Positions 55,260-63,207 of a DNA stretch of 64,000 bases are shown here, in pieces; position 1 is the stretch's first letter, and each line of letters opens with the position of its first letter. Below the pieces are notes generated by a model that had not been told where the DNA came from, searched no databases, and was given only the letters and a program-made list of their open reading frames with translations. Source of the stretch: Clostridiales bacterium (GTDB lineage Bacteria; Bacillota; Clostridia; Saccharofermentanales; Saccharofermentanaceae); contig JAFWPB010000016.1 in NCBI GenBank assembly GCA_017545245.1, forward strand, positions 210,454-274,453. Reading direction: 5' to 3'. The translations under genes and the position numbers were made by a program.

Positions 55260-55672
55260 TGGGATTCTCCTTCGCTGTCTTTGTTACTCTCTCTTTTCTC
55301 TCTTTTCTTTCTTCTCTGTTCCCGGTTATTCTTTTCGGATTCAAAGATTTCTACCGCAGCATCGGTCAGTTCATCCGGCCATACCCGGCCACTTGACTTC
55401 GCTTTCGCCCAGGGACAGAGTTTCTCGTAATCATCATCGAAAACGACCGTATACGGCGGACCGCACCGGTCATTGACATCCATATAGAGATGCCGGCCTT
55501 TAGTAATCAGCTTGTATGAGTCTTCATCGCGCATCCCATCCACAAGACCCTTAAAGATCTCTTCTGTTATTTCATAGAGGTCGTGATATCCACAGCCTTT
55601 GCGTTCGGCCGTGTATATCCCCGTCTTCTCATCATAGCAGGCTCTCCAGCCTGATCCTTCTTTAAATTGCAT
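55256..55672 (-). CDS. Hypothetical protein, charged C-terminal tail
   Basis: 138 residues, mostly alpha/beta, with 'ERKGCGYHDLYEITEEIFKGL' and a very basic then acidic end (about 112-138). I do not recognise it. It is translationally coupled to the carbonic anhydrase gene and so may be part of the same unit. The 223-bp stretch 55673-55895 upstream is AT-rich and holds no gene I can support. Confidence 0.65.
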   Translation of the reverse strand: MQFKEGSGWRACYDEKTGIYTAERKGCGYHDLYEITEEIFKGLVDGMRDEDSYKLITKGRHLYMDVNDRCGPPYTVVFDDDYEKLCPWAKAKSSGRVWPDELTDAAVEIFESEKNNREQRRKKREKRESNKDSEGESQ

Positions 55673-55895
55673 TTTTCACACACCTCATTCAAGCGTCCTG
55701 AACCAATCAGTGTTTTATAAAAACCACCTGGACTTCATTCCTGCTCAGTTTTTGTTTAGAAATCACCTCAAGGGATGTATCCTGAGACAATCTTATCAAG
55801 TTTTCCTTATTTTATACTTGCCATGCAAGTATTATATATCCAAGATACACAATATATTTCTCCAAATAATCTTAGTGCAATATATTCCTGATTTT

Positions 55896-56357
55896 CTATA
55901 CTGATATAACATCTGTTTTAACGATTCCAAAACCTTCATTTTTATACATTTGAACAGCACTCCGATTCCATTCTGCAACATGTAATATCAATTCATCGTA
56001 CCCTGATGATGCTATGTGATCCATAGCCCATATCAAGAGTTGTTTTCCATATCCCTTGTGACGGTATGCTCCTACTACGAAGAGATCATCGATCTCATTT
56101 CCGTAACAGGCAACTGAACCGATCAGCTCTTCCTCCTCAATAAGAATAAATATATCTGAGGACTTATCCAGTATCTTATTACTGTCATGATACCAGTCAT
56201 ATGGTTTAATGTTCAGCGCCTCTCTCATTGGACGGAAAGCCGCATTATAACCGGACTTGTATTGCTCCAGATACCGTCTGTCAAAAGGAATACACTGCAT
56301 CCGGGCAGACGAGATATCTTTGCAGGAACGTCTCATCTCATAAACTCTGAAACTCAT
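55896..56357 (-). CDS. GNAT-family N-acetyltransferase
   Basis: 153 residues. Acetyl-CoA-binding motif 'VVGAYRHKGYGKQLLIWAMDHI' (about 92-113) and the end 'LHVAEWNRSAVQMYKNEGFGIV' typical of the fold. It overlaps the ParE-like toxin stop by four bases (ATGA), making it a third gene in the toxin-antitoxin unit. The substrate is unknown. Confidence 0.85.
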   Translation of the reverse strand: MSFRVYEMRRSCKDISSARMQCIPFDRRYLEQYKSGYNAAFRPMREALNIKPYDWYHDSNKILDKSSDIFILIEEEELIGSVACYGNEIDDLFVVGAYRHKGYGKQLLIWAMDHIASSGYDELILHVAEWNRSAVQMYKNEGFGIVKTDVISV

Positions 56358-56683
56358 AATGCTTTGTCCCTGTCCTGCAAACCGTGTAAGATCCGACGAA
56401 CTTCCATTATCGTCTTGTTCCTTCCGTTAGGAATAACAACATAGTAAATGACATAGTTCTTTGCATATATCCTGTAATACGGATTCTCACGTTTTTTTCT
56501 TGAATGATAAGGCTCGAAAGATTCTGCGACAGGAAGCCGGTCAAGAATAGCATTTTCAACATCGTTCAGTAATTCATTGGCAGCTTGAACATTCTTAAGA
56601 ACATGTGAAATGTACATCACATGCTCTTCAAGATCAGTGTAAAAAGTTGGGAGATACTGAAGTGTGTATTTGACTTCAGCCAT
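56354..56683 (-). CDS. ParE/RelE-superfamily toxin
   Basis: 109 residues with the compact fold 'LPTFYTDLEEHVMYISHVLKNVQAANELLNDVENAI', then 'PYYRIYAKNYVIYYVVIPNGRNKTIMEVRRILHGLQD'. The conserved Arg/Tyr run near the end is in place. It overlaps the antitoxin gene by 8 bp. RelE types cut mRNA on the ribosome, ParE types poison gyrase; the sequence does not settle which. Confidence 0.88.
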   Translation of the reverse strand: MAEVKYTLQYLPTFYTDLEEHVMYISHVLKNVQAANELLNDVENAILDRLPVAESFEPYHSRKKRENPYYRIYAKNYVIYYVVIPNGRNKTIMEVRRILHGLQDRDKAL

Positions 56684-56933
56684 TTAACTGACTCCGCAAT
56701 TGACCGAACACTTCCTCGTGAGTCATTCTCTCTCTGTTATTTCTTGCAAATTCATCAGCTTCGTCCAATGCCTGTTCAACATTTTGTGTCAGCCTGGAAT
56801 AAGCATCAATGCTCATAACGACCATAGAACCATATCCGTTCTTAGTAAGAAAAACAGGTTCTCCATCGCTTACGGTTTTCTCAATATCAGAAAACTTATT
56901 TCTTAAATCTGAAACGGGTCTTATATTTATCAT
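56676..56933 (-). CDS. Phd/YefM-family antitoxin
   Basis: 85 residues, 'INIRPVSDLRNKFSDIEKTVSDGEPVFLTKNGYGSMVVMSIDAYSRL' is the Phd/YefM DNA-binding fold, and the C-terminal tail binds the toxin. It precedes and overlaps the toxin gene. It likely represses the operon through the palindrome upstream. Confidence 0.92.
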   Translation of the reverse strand: MINIRPVSDLRNKFSDIEKTVSDGEPVFLTKNGYGSMVVMSIDAYSRLTQNVEQALDEADEFARNNRERMTHEEVFGQLRSQLNG

Positions 56934-56968
56934 AATCGAATCCGCCTTATCATTTACTTATCATGATT

Positions 56969-56986
56969 ATATCATAATTATGATAT
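56969..56986. promoter_or_regulatory. Toxin-antitoxin operator
   Basis: Perfect 18-bp palindrome ATATCATAATTATGATAT, 36 bp before the antitoxin start, overlapping a TATAAT box (56966-56971 on the minus strand). Typical Phd/YefM self-regulation site. Confidence 0.78.
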
Positions 56987-57040
56987 AGAAAACACAAGCT
57001 ATTGGTTTATAAAACTGCTGATTATATGTTCCATTATACA

Positions 57041-57069
57041 ATACGAGCCGGGTTACTCCTGGCTCGTAT
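57041..57069 (-). terminator. Terminator after the 149-aa hypothetical gene
   Basis: Stem ATACGAGCC/GGCTCGTAT with an 11-base loop, about 28 bp after the stop codon; the U-tract is weak on both strands. Confidence 0.6.
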
Positions 57070-57097
57070 AATCAGGATAATACGTGCATATAAACCA

Positions 57098-57547
57098 TCA
57101 CGTCATAAATACCCGATTCAGAGTTTCATCAAAAAATTTACAACGGATGATCCTGTCGCCCCCATACTTTCTTTGAAAGTAATCCCGGTCAAGATTCTCT
57201 CTGAACTCGATAGATGAGCCACACCAGTTCTCCACACCATTCCGCTCGCGAAAACAGCCAACCGAACACATCTTGCTGTCCAAAAGATCCACCAGAACCT
57301 GACGGAATTCTCTCATGTCATGTATTTCATCAGTATAGTAATGTCCGTGCCAATCCCCTAAATAGATCGTATATGCGCCGGCAAGATCAAGCATAAGCTT
57401 AGTATCTCCGTGAAAAACTTCAATGTATGTAAAATGCTCTTCTTTCTGATTGTCAAAACCATCGTTGATCTGACTTTCGAGATTACGCCTATCGATGATT
57501 TCCTTAATCTCTTCTATTGTTACAATGGCATTATTTCTGTTTTTCAT
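57098..57547 (-). CDS. Hypothetical protein, 149 aa
   Basis: Soluble, alpha/beta, with 'FTYIEVFHGDTKLMLDLAGAYTIYLGDWHGHYYTDEIHDMREFRQVLVDLL' in the middle and several Cys (about 92, 97, 107, 135). No family recognised. It stands alone. The 233 bp upstream (57548-57780) show no gene or clear signal. Confidence 0.6.
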   Translation of the reverse strand: MKNRNNAIVTIEEIKEIIDRRNLESQINDGFDNQKEEHFTYIEVFHGDTKLMLDLAGAYTIYLGDWHGHYYTDEIHDMREFRQVLVDLLDSKMCSVGCFRERNGVENWCGSSIEFRENLDRDYFQRKYGGDRIIRCKFFDETLNRVFMT

Positions 57548-57780
57548 ATATCTGCTTCCTGCCAGTCTGAACTGCTCTACTGCTGATTATCTCGACTATG
57601 GAATTTTCTCGTTCTTAAGTATTATATCATCGAAGTTTGACATTCCCAAAAATCCCGTATCTCAAATGGGCCTTCATCCGCAATGCATACTGGTTCATTC
57701 TGGCCAACCTTCTCATAAGGCAAATTGGACTGGATGAAATAATCAGGTAGTAAGTATAGTATATTTCTGATTTCCCTTTT

Positions 57781-58374
57781 TTATAATCTTGCTGCAATTT
57801 CAAATACTTTTCTCAGATGCTTACCGAAGTTTTCATTCCTGTTAGCATCATTGCCATGGCCTCTGGTCATCTCGTCAAAAGCATATACTTCGCAGGTTTT
57901 TGCTCTGTTCCTGATCCGGTCACCAACCATAACTGTCTTCATTGCTTCCAACTGAGTTCTTCTTACCTCATCTTTTAATGACCCGCCCATGGTAATCAAG
58001 AATAATGCTTTTTCCAGACATTTCATGGATGGTTGATCCCCATATGCAAATCCGTAAGTCCATACCCGTTGAAACCATCCCTCTAACATAGCGGGAGACG
58101 AAGTCCAAAAATCAGGGTAAATAAAGGCTATTGTATCTGCTTCATTTATCTTTTTCTGCTCAGAAAGAATGTCCTCCGCTACGGGACTATCCATATTATA
58201 AAATCCTTCTCTTATATACTCTTTCTCCGACATCACGGGATTGAAGCCATCAGCATACAGATCAGAAATTACATATGTATGCCCTGCACTCTTCAGCCCT
58301 TTGATAAAAGTCTCTTTCACTTCGTATGTGAAACTGTTTTTACTTGGATGACAATAAACAATTAGAACTTTCAT
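57781..58374 (-). CDS. NAD(P)H oxidoreductase, flavodoxin-like fold (NQO1/YwrO/KefF type)
   Basis: 197 residues. 'MKVLIVYCHPSKNSFTYEVKETFIKGLKSAGHTYVISDLYADGFNPVM' is the flavin phosphate-binding start of Flavodoxin_2 proteins; 'FIYPDFWTSSPAMLEGWFQRVWTYGFAYG' is the isoalloxazine region and 'LFLITMGGS' follows. It reduces quinones by two electrons with FMN or FAD. It stands alone. Confidence 0.9.
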   Translation of the reverse strand: MKVLIVYCHPSKNSFTYEVKETFIKGLKSAGHTYVISDLYADGFNPVMSEKEYIREGFYNMDSPVAEDILSEQKKINEADTIAFIYPDFWTSSPAMLEGWFQRVWTYGFAYGDQPSMKCLEKALFLITMGGSLKDEVRRTQLEAMKTVMVGDRIRNRAKTCEVYAFDEMTRGHGNDANRNENFGKHLRKVFEIAARL

Positions 58375-58405
58375 TTTGATCTGATCACCTCTTATCTAAT
58401 TGGAA

Positions 58406-58933
58406 TCATAATCTTTTCTCAAACCGGAACATGCCTGCGGGGAACCGGTCATTCATATTGTTCTCACACTCATCAGGATCATTAGGATCCGGGTGATGGC
58501 TGTTAAAGAATTCAACTATGTGGAAACCGCAGCGGTTTACGTAGAAGTGGATATTCCTCTTCTCGAAATACGGCGTAACGGTCTCCCATATCTTTACTTC
58601 CGGATGCAGTTTCTCGACTTCACACCAGGCAGCGTATCCGATTCCTTTGCTGTGAACTCTGGGAGATACAAACAGTATCTCAAGATCGCCTCTGTCCCCT
58701 TCGGTTTTTATGATTACACCGCCTACTTTCTCCACGTCCTGAACGATCCGGTATGCTTCACCTGCGTCGATTGAATCTTCGATGGTCTTTCTGGAAATGA
58801 TCTGCCCGTCTTTCTCGAAATGATCATCACGGCATCCAAATTCCTGAAGAGCTCCGTAATTGAAAGCCTCCTGATTATCCAGAATAAACTGTTCTCTGTC
58901 ATCTTCCGATAAAGGTACAAGTCTAATATCCAT
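58406..58933 (-). CDS. GNAT-family N-acetyltransferase
   Basis: 175 residues. Acetyl-CoA motif 'LEILFVSPRVHSKGIGYAAWCEVEKLHP' (about 84-111) and 'PYFEKRNIHFYVNRCGFHIVEFF' at the C-terminal part. The substrate is unknown. It lies 31 bp upstream of the flavodoxin-fold gene on the same strand. The 163 bp before it hold no clear gene. Confidence 0.88.
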   Translation of the reverse strand: MDIRLVPLSEDDREQFILDNQEAFNYGALQEFGCRDDHFEKDGQIISRKTIEDSIDAGEAYRIVQDVEKVGGVIIKTEGDRGDLEILFVSPRVHSKGIGYAAWCEVEKLHPEVKIWETVTPYFEKRNIHFYVNRCGFHIVEFFNSHHPDPNDPDECENNMNDRFPAGMFRFEKRL

Positions 58934-59096
58934 AGTTGCGTTTCCTGATTATTTTCCGTACTAACCTCTGTTATTGATCCTTTTCTTCAAATGGTTTATT
59001 CCATGAACCTATCTCGATAGTCTCATATTTTTTCTCCTTTTAGGTTCTTTTCCTGATGTTTCTATAGTCATATCATATATTTTATCAAAGAAGAAG

Positions 59097-60101
59097 TTAC
59101 TTTATAGCTTTCACCACTTCGATATCAGCAGGAAGCCAGTTCACTGAATCCAGTTCCTCGAAAGAGAGCCACTTCGCCGCTTCATGTTCCAGAAGTTTCA
59201 TCTTCGAACCTTTTGCCAGTTCTGCCCAGAAGCAGTCCATGGAAAGATGAAATTCCGGATAATCATATTCCACCGTCACAAGAAGATCACCAACAACGAT
59301 CTCTGCGTCCAGTTCTTCCCGAATCTCACGTCGGAGCGCTTCCTGCGGAGTCTCTCCTTCTTCGATTTTACCTCCGGGGAATTCCCATCCGTCTTTAAAA
59401 GCACCGTACCCGCGTTGTGTCGCGAAGATCCGGTCTCCATCGCGGATAATGGCAGCGACGACACGTACCGTTTTCTTTCTGTTTCCCAAAAGCCAGGAAA
59501 AAGCTTTCGCCGTGCGGATATCCGGTTCTTTGAAATGGTTTCCCTCATTCCATTCAAGCACACAGCGGATGCCACGATCTTTTAGCAAATCATAAGTCTC
59601 ACGGATCCTCTCCCCCACAGTTGCCATCACCGGATTACGTGTCTTCTCTTCTTTGTCACCGAGACTGAGATACACAGAATCCGCCTGAATCTTCTTCTCT
59701 TTCATGTAATCAAGAAATCCCGGAAACCATATCGACGGAGATGCTGCAGCGACCCCGGTGAAGCGGTCAGTCCGGAAGGCGGCCCACAGAGCAAAAAGCC
59801 CTGCGAGCGAATACCCGCCGATATAGTAGGTCTTCCCTTCATCCGAACAGAGAGCAAGTATTTTCCGAAGAGTCTCTTCGGCACCATCTCCGAAGTCTTC
59901 TTTCCCGAAAACGGCAGGTGCTTTCCACGGAGAAAGATCTTTATTCCAGTCTTCGACCTGACAGGCGATCAGAAAGAAGTCTCTCCCACAGCTTTCGGCT
60001 ATGACAGAAACCTCATTCTCTATTCCTTCCAGATCGTGATCATCGACCGGCTGGATCAATACTATGTCCGCATTCGGATTTCCAAATTTATACAGCTTCA
60101 T
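59097..60101 (-). CDS. Alpha/beta-hydrolase fused to a NUDIX (MutT-like) domain
   Basis: 334 residues. Residues 1-205 resemble an esterase-type alpha/beta hydrolase with nucleophile Ser98 in 'IGGYSLAGLFALWAA' and His189 in 'WNEGNHF'. Residues about 211-334 form a NUDIX domain with a whole NUDIX box at 243-265 ('GGKIEEGETPQEALRR' then 'EIREEL'), closest in look to 8-oxo-dGTP diphosphatases ('ATQRGYGAFKDGWEFPGGK'). No stop or frameshift lies at the join. How the two activities relate is unknown. Confidence 0.85.
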   Translation of the reverse strand: MKLYKFGNPNADIVLIQPVDDHDLEGIENEVSVIAESCGRDFFLIACQVEDWNKDLSPWKAPAVFGKEDFGDGAEETLRKILALCSDEGKTYYIGGYSLAGLFALWAAFRTDRFTGVAAASPSIWFPGFLDYMKEKKIQADSVYLSLGDKEEKTRNPVMATVGERIRETYDLLKDRGIRCVLEWNEGNHFKEPDIRTAKAFSWLLGNRKKTVRVVAAIIRDGDRIFATQRGYGAFKDGWEFPGGKIEEGETPQEALRREIREELDAEIVVGDLLVTVEYDYPEFHLSMDCFWAELAKGSKMKLLEHEAAKWLSFEELDSVNWLPADIEVVKAIK

Positions 60102-60239
60102 CGTACACTACTTCGGTTTTTTACCTATATTCTTCAGACCCACACGCTATTTCTGTACTCAATTATATCATGCGTTTTCGCCTAATCTTGATTCATTATG
60201 AATTCGTTTTCACTCTCAGAAATAAATCTAAATTCTCTC

Positions 60240-60270
60240 TTGACTTGGAGTTAACTCCAAGTTGTAGAAT
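60240..60270 (+). promoter_or_regulatory. MerR-type promoter with 19-bp spacer and perfect dyad
   Basis: TTGACT (60240-60245), 19 bp, TAGAAT (60265-60270). The spacer carries the 20-bp dyad ACTTGGAGTTAACTCCAAGT (60243-60262). The long spacer and the dyad are the hallmark of MerR activators, and this dyad matches the AdhR/NmlR type. Confidence 0.9.
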
Positions 60271-60311
60271 AAACATATCAACTGATGGATCGGACGATCA
60301 GGAGGATGCAT

Positions 60312-60704
60312 ATGACCATTAAAGAAGTCTGTGAAAAGTACGATATTACAGCTGATACCCTCCGCTACTACGAGCGTGTCGGGGTGATCCCGGAAGTGAC
60401 AAGAACACCGGGCGGAATACGGGATTATCAGGAAACGGATATCGCCTGGGTCGAAAATGCGATCTGTTTTCGCGATGCCGGTATGCCTGTCGAAATGCTC
60501 ATCGAATATGTGAAGTTATTTCAGGAAGGAGACTCAACGATCGATGCCCGGACCAATCTTCTGAAAGAAGCACGCGAATCCATTCTCGAAGCCAGAAAGA
60601 AATACGATATCGCTCTGGAAAAACTGGACTATAAGATTGGCAGATATGAAATCGCCCAGAAGACCGGTGTTCTCACCTGGACAGAAGATGAAAAGGACGG
60701 TTGA
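60312..60704 (+). CDS. MerR-family regulator, AdhR/NmlR-like
   Basis: 130 residues from ATG 60312, six bases after AGGAGG; an ATG two codons earlier is too close. MerR helix-turn-helix 'TIKEVCEKYDITADTLRYYERVGVIPEVTRTPGGIRDYQETD', then the coiled coil. Cys52 ('ENAICFRDAGM') sits at the position of the aldehyde- or thiol-sensing Cys of AdhR in Bacillus. It likely activates its own operon, with the lipoprotein and alcohol dehydrogenase genes, upon aldehyde or electrophile stress. Confidence 0.9.
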   Translation: MTIKEVCEKYDITADTLRYYERVGVIPEVTRTPGGIRDYQETDIAWVENAICFRDAGMPVEMLIEYVKLFQEGDSTIDARTNLLKEARESILEARKKYDIALEKLDYKIGRYEIAQKTGVLTWTEDEKDG

Positions 60705-60710
60705 TCGAAC

Positions 60711-61283
60711 ATGAAAAAAAGAATATTGATCCTGCTTTTATCTTCTGCAATCTGTATGAGTGGATGTGCAGGGAAAGCAGAAACAACAGAAACAAGTGCT
60801 TTTACGGAAGCATCGGCGGAGAACACGACGATAGCCACCGAAGCAACAACTTCGGAAGACACCTCAATGGAAACTGCCGCATCTTCCGAAACGGAAACAA
60901 CCGTATCAGAAACCACAGCGGAAACAGCAAAGGAGAAAACCATGGTACTGAAAATCAGAGATCAGCAAGTTCCTGTAATTTGGGAAGATAATGATTCCGT
61001 TTCTGATCTAAAAGCACTTGCGAAGGATAGTCTTACCATCGAGATGTCGATGTATGGTGGATTTGAGCAGGTCGGTCCGATCGGACAAAGCATCACAAGG
61101 AATGATTCCCAGACCACTACTTCATCCGGGGATATCGTTCTTTATTCGGGAGACCAGATCGTCATTTTCTACGGTTCCAATTCCTGGTCCTATACCCGTC
61201 TTGGCAGGATCGATCTGTCCGAAGACGAGATGACGGAGCTTCTTTCCAACGGCGATGTGACCATCACGCTCAGCATGGAGTGA
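60711..61283 (+). CDS. Lipoprotein with cyclophilin-like (DUF369-type) domain
   Basis: 190 residues. Lipoprotein signal with lipobox 'CMSGC' (Cys19), a Thr/Ser/Glu-rich linker (about 24-75), then a cyclophilin-like domain ('MVLKIRDQQVPVIWEDNDSVSDLKAL', 'YGGFEQVGPIGQSIT', 'DIVLYSGDQIVIFYGSNSWSYTRLGRI'). These small beta-barrels have no proven enzyme activity. It lies 6 bp after the MerR gene, so it is part of that unit. Confidence 0.88.
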   Translation: MKKRILILLLSSAICMSGCAGKAETTETSAFTEASAENTTIATEATTSEDTSMETAASSETETTVSETTAETAKEKTMVLKIRDQQVPVIWEDNDSVSDLKALAKDSLTIEMSMYGGFEQVGPIGQSITRNDSQTTTSSGDIVLYSGDQIVIFYGSNSWSYTRLGRIDLSEDEMTELLSNGDVTITLSME

Positions 61284-61417
61284 ACGAAGACGTAATCACG
61301 TCCATCCAAAAGTGATTTTAGCGGCAAACTCGCTCATATGGCACAAAGCCTGATATGTCAATATTTGTAACAATGTTAAACATAACAAAATAAAGCAAAA
61401 TGCAAGGAGGAAAAGCA

Positions 61418-62584
61418 ATGTTAGGTAATTTCAGCTACAAGAACGCAACCAAACTCTATTTCGGAGATGACTCTCTTTCGTATCTGAATGAAGAGCTTCC
61501 GAAGTATGGAAAGAACATCCAGCTCATTTATGGCGGCGGTTCCATCAAGAGAAACGGGATCTACGATCAGATCGTGAAGATCCTGAAAGACAACGGGAAG
61601 AACATCATTGAGGACGCAGGTGTCATGCCGAACCCGACTATCGAGAAACTTCGCGAAGGAGTAAAGATTGCACGTGACAATAATGTGGATCTCCTTCTGG
61701 CCGTGGGTGGCGGTTCCTGCTGCGACTATGCCAAGGCCGTATCCGTCTCCGTGCACTGCAACGAAGATCCATGGGACAAATACTACATCCGGTTCGAAGA
61801 GCCCACATGCGAGATCGTTCCTGTCGGCTGCATCCTGACCATGGCCGGAACCGGATCCGAAATGAATGCCGGATCTGTCATCACCAACCACGAACAGAAA
61901 CTGAAGATCGGTCACGTTTTCGGCGAGGAAGTGATGCCAAAGTTCTCGATCCTGAATCCGAAGTTCACCTTCTCTCTTCCGAAGCGCCAGATGGTGGCAG
62001 GTATCTACGATATCTTTAACCACATCTGCGAACAGTACTTTTCCGGCGAAGACGACAACACCAGCGACTATCTCGCGGAAGCCCTCATGAAGTCTCTGAT
62101 CCACAGTTCTCTCATCGCCATCGAGAATCCGGAAGACTACGAAGCAAGATCCAACATCATGTGGACAGCCACTTGGGCATTAAACACATTGATCTCCCGC
62201 GGCAAAAGCACTGATTGGATGGTCCACATGATCGGTCAGGCGGTCGGTGCTTATACAGATGCTACCCACGGCATGACCCTTTCCGCTGTCTCTCTCCCCT
62301 ATTACCGCTATATCCTTCTTTACGGAGTCAAGAAGTTTAAGAGATTTGCAGAGGAAGTATGGAATGTTTCTTCTGAAGGAAAAACCGACGAGCAGGTAGC
62401 ACTGGAAGGACTTTCCTCTATGGAAGTCTGGATGAAGAAGATCGGTGTTTCGCTCAACATCTCGGAGCTTGGGGCAACCGAGGACATGATCGACGGCATC
62501 ACAGAAGCAACCCTTATTCTCGAAGGCGGCTACAAAGTCCTTTCCAAAGACGAGGTCCGCGAGATCCTGAAGCAATCGCTCTGA
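61418..62584 (+). CDS. Iron-containing alcohol dehydrogenase (BdhA/YqhD-like)
   Basis: 388 residues from ATG 61418, seven bases after AAGGAGG. 'YGGGSIKRNGIYDQI' and 'VGGGSCCDYAKAVS' form the NAD(P)H-binding part; the metal-binding region includes 'GIYDIFNHICEQYF', 'DWMVHMIGQAVGAYTDATHGMTLS'. YqhD/BdhA types reduce aldehydes with NADPH, which fits control by an aldehyde-sensing MerR. It is 134 bp after the lipoprotein gene; it ends at a good terminator. Confidence 0.93.
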   Translation: MLGNFSYKNATKLYFGDDSLSYLNEELPKYGKNIQLIYGGGSIKRNGIYDQIVKILKDNGKNIIEDAGVMPNPTIEKLREGVKIARDNNVDLLLAVGGGSCCDYAKAVSVSVHCNEDPWDKYYIRFEEPTCEIVPVGCILTMAGTGSEMNAGSVITNHEQKLKIGHVFGEEVMPKFSILNPKFTFSLPKRQMVAGIYDIFNHICEQYFSGEDDNTSDYLAEALMKSLIHSSLIAIENPEDYEARSNIMWTATWALNTLISRGKSTDWMVHMIGQAVGAYTDATHGMTLSAVSLPYYRYILLYGVKKFKRFAEEVWNVSSEGKTDEQVALEGLSSMEVWMKKIGVSLNISELGATEDMIDGITEATLILEGGYKVLSKDEVREILKQSL

Positions 62585-62622
62585 TCTCATACGATATCGT
62601 CACGATAGTGTTACTCACATAA

Positions 62623-62656
62623 AACCTTGGAATCAACGATGGTTCCAAGGTTTTTC
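62623..62656 (+). terminator. Terminator after alcohol dehydrogenase
   Basis: Stem AACCTTGGAA/TTCCAAGGTT with a 10-base loop, followed by TTTCTT; 38 bp after the stop. Confidence 0.92.
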
Positions 62657-62694
62657 TTATGAAGATATTCCCCGGAATCTTTTTTGAATAATTG

Positions 62695-62723
62695 TTGACT
62701 TTTGCAACTATTGTATTTATCAT
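62695..62723 (+). promoter_or_regulatory. MarR-GNAT promoter
   Basis: TTGACT (62695-62700), 17 bp, TATCAT (62718-62723). The spacer carries a TTGCAA element (62702-62707), a likely operator for the MarR protein. Confidence 0.7.
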
Positions 62724-62766
62724 CTATTCAAGTGAGGCAAATCGACAGAGAAAAAGGAGATACAAA

Positions 62767-63207
62767 ATGGACAAAGTAAAACAGTTTCGTGAGTTGACCC
62801 GTGAACTGGAATGCCATCTGGAAAACATAAACCGCAGTGACTGCTGCCAATGCAGTGTAAACAAGTCCCAGTGCTTTTTGGTCGTAGAAATCGGACGGAA
62901 CCCCGGTATATGCATCAAGGATCTGGCCAAGCAACTCCACCTCGATAAGAGCGGCATCAGCCGGAGTATCGAAGAACTTGTCCAGAAAGGCTATGTCGTA
63001 AGAGAGCCCTCGAAAAACGATCGGCGCTGTGTGGTATTGACTCTGACCGATGCGGGACAGTCAAGGTTTGAAAAGATCGAAAACGACATGAATGCAGCTT
63101 TTAAAAAGGTCTTCTCACGAATGAGCAAGACGGAGCAGGAGAAAGTCCTGGAAGCGCTGAAGATCTATAACGAAGCCTGCCGGAAGGAAGAAGAAAACGA
63201 TGATTAA
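62767..63207 (+). CDS. MarR-family regulator with Cys-rich N-terminal segment
   Basis: 146 residues from ATG 62767 after AAGGAG. Winged helix 'IKDLAKQLHLDKSGISRSIEELVQKGYVVREPSKNDRRCVVLTLTDAG'. Residues 26, 27, 29 and 36 are Cys ('SDCCQCSVNKSQCF'), a cluster placed to bind a soft metal or metalloid, or to sense oxidants. Its end overlaps the acetyltransferase gene by 8 bp. The pairing resembles arsenic-linked MarR plus ArsN units, but no ars genes are visible. Confidence 0.85.
   Translation: MDKVKQFRELTRELECHLENINRSDCCQCSVNKSQCFLVVEIGRNPGICIKDLAKQLHLDKSGISRSIEELVQKGYVVREPSKNDRRCVVLTLTDAGQSRFEKIENDMNAAFKKVFSRMSKTEQEKVLEALKIYNEACRKEEENDD

Noticed and set aside
55710..55904. 64-codon plus-strand frame between two minus-strand genes
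   Set aside because: AT-rich, hydrophobic by composition, no ribosome-binding site, and it runs into the end of the GNAT gene.
61421..62104. 227-codon reverse frame within the alcohol dehydrogenase gene
   Set aside because: Lies wholly inside a strongly recognised gene and shows no family features of its own.
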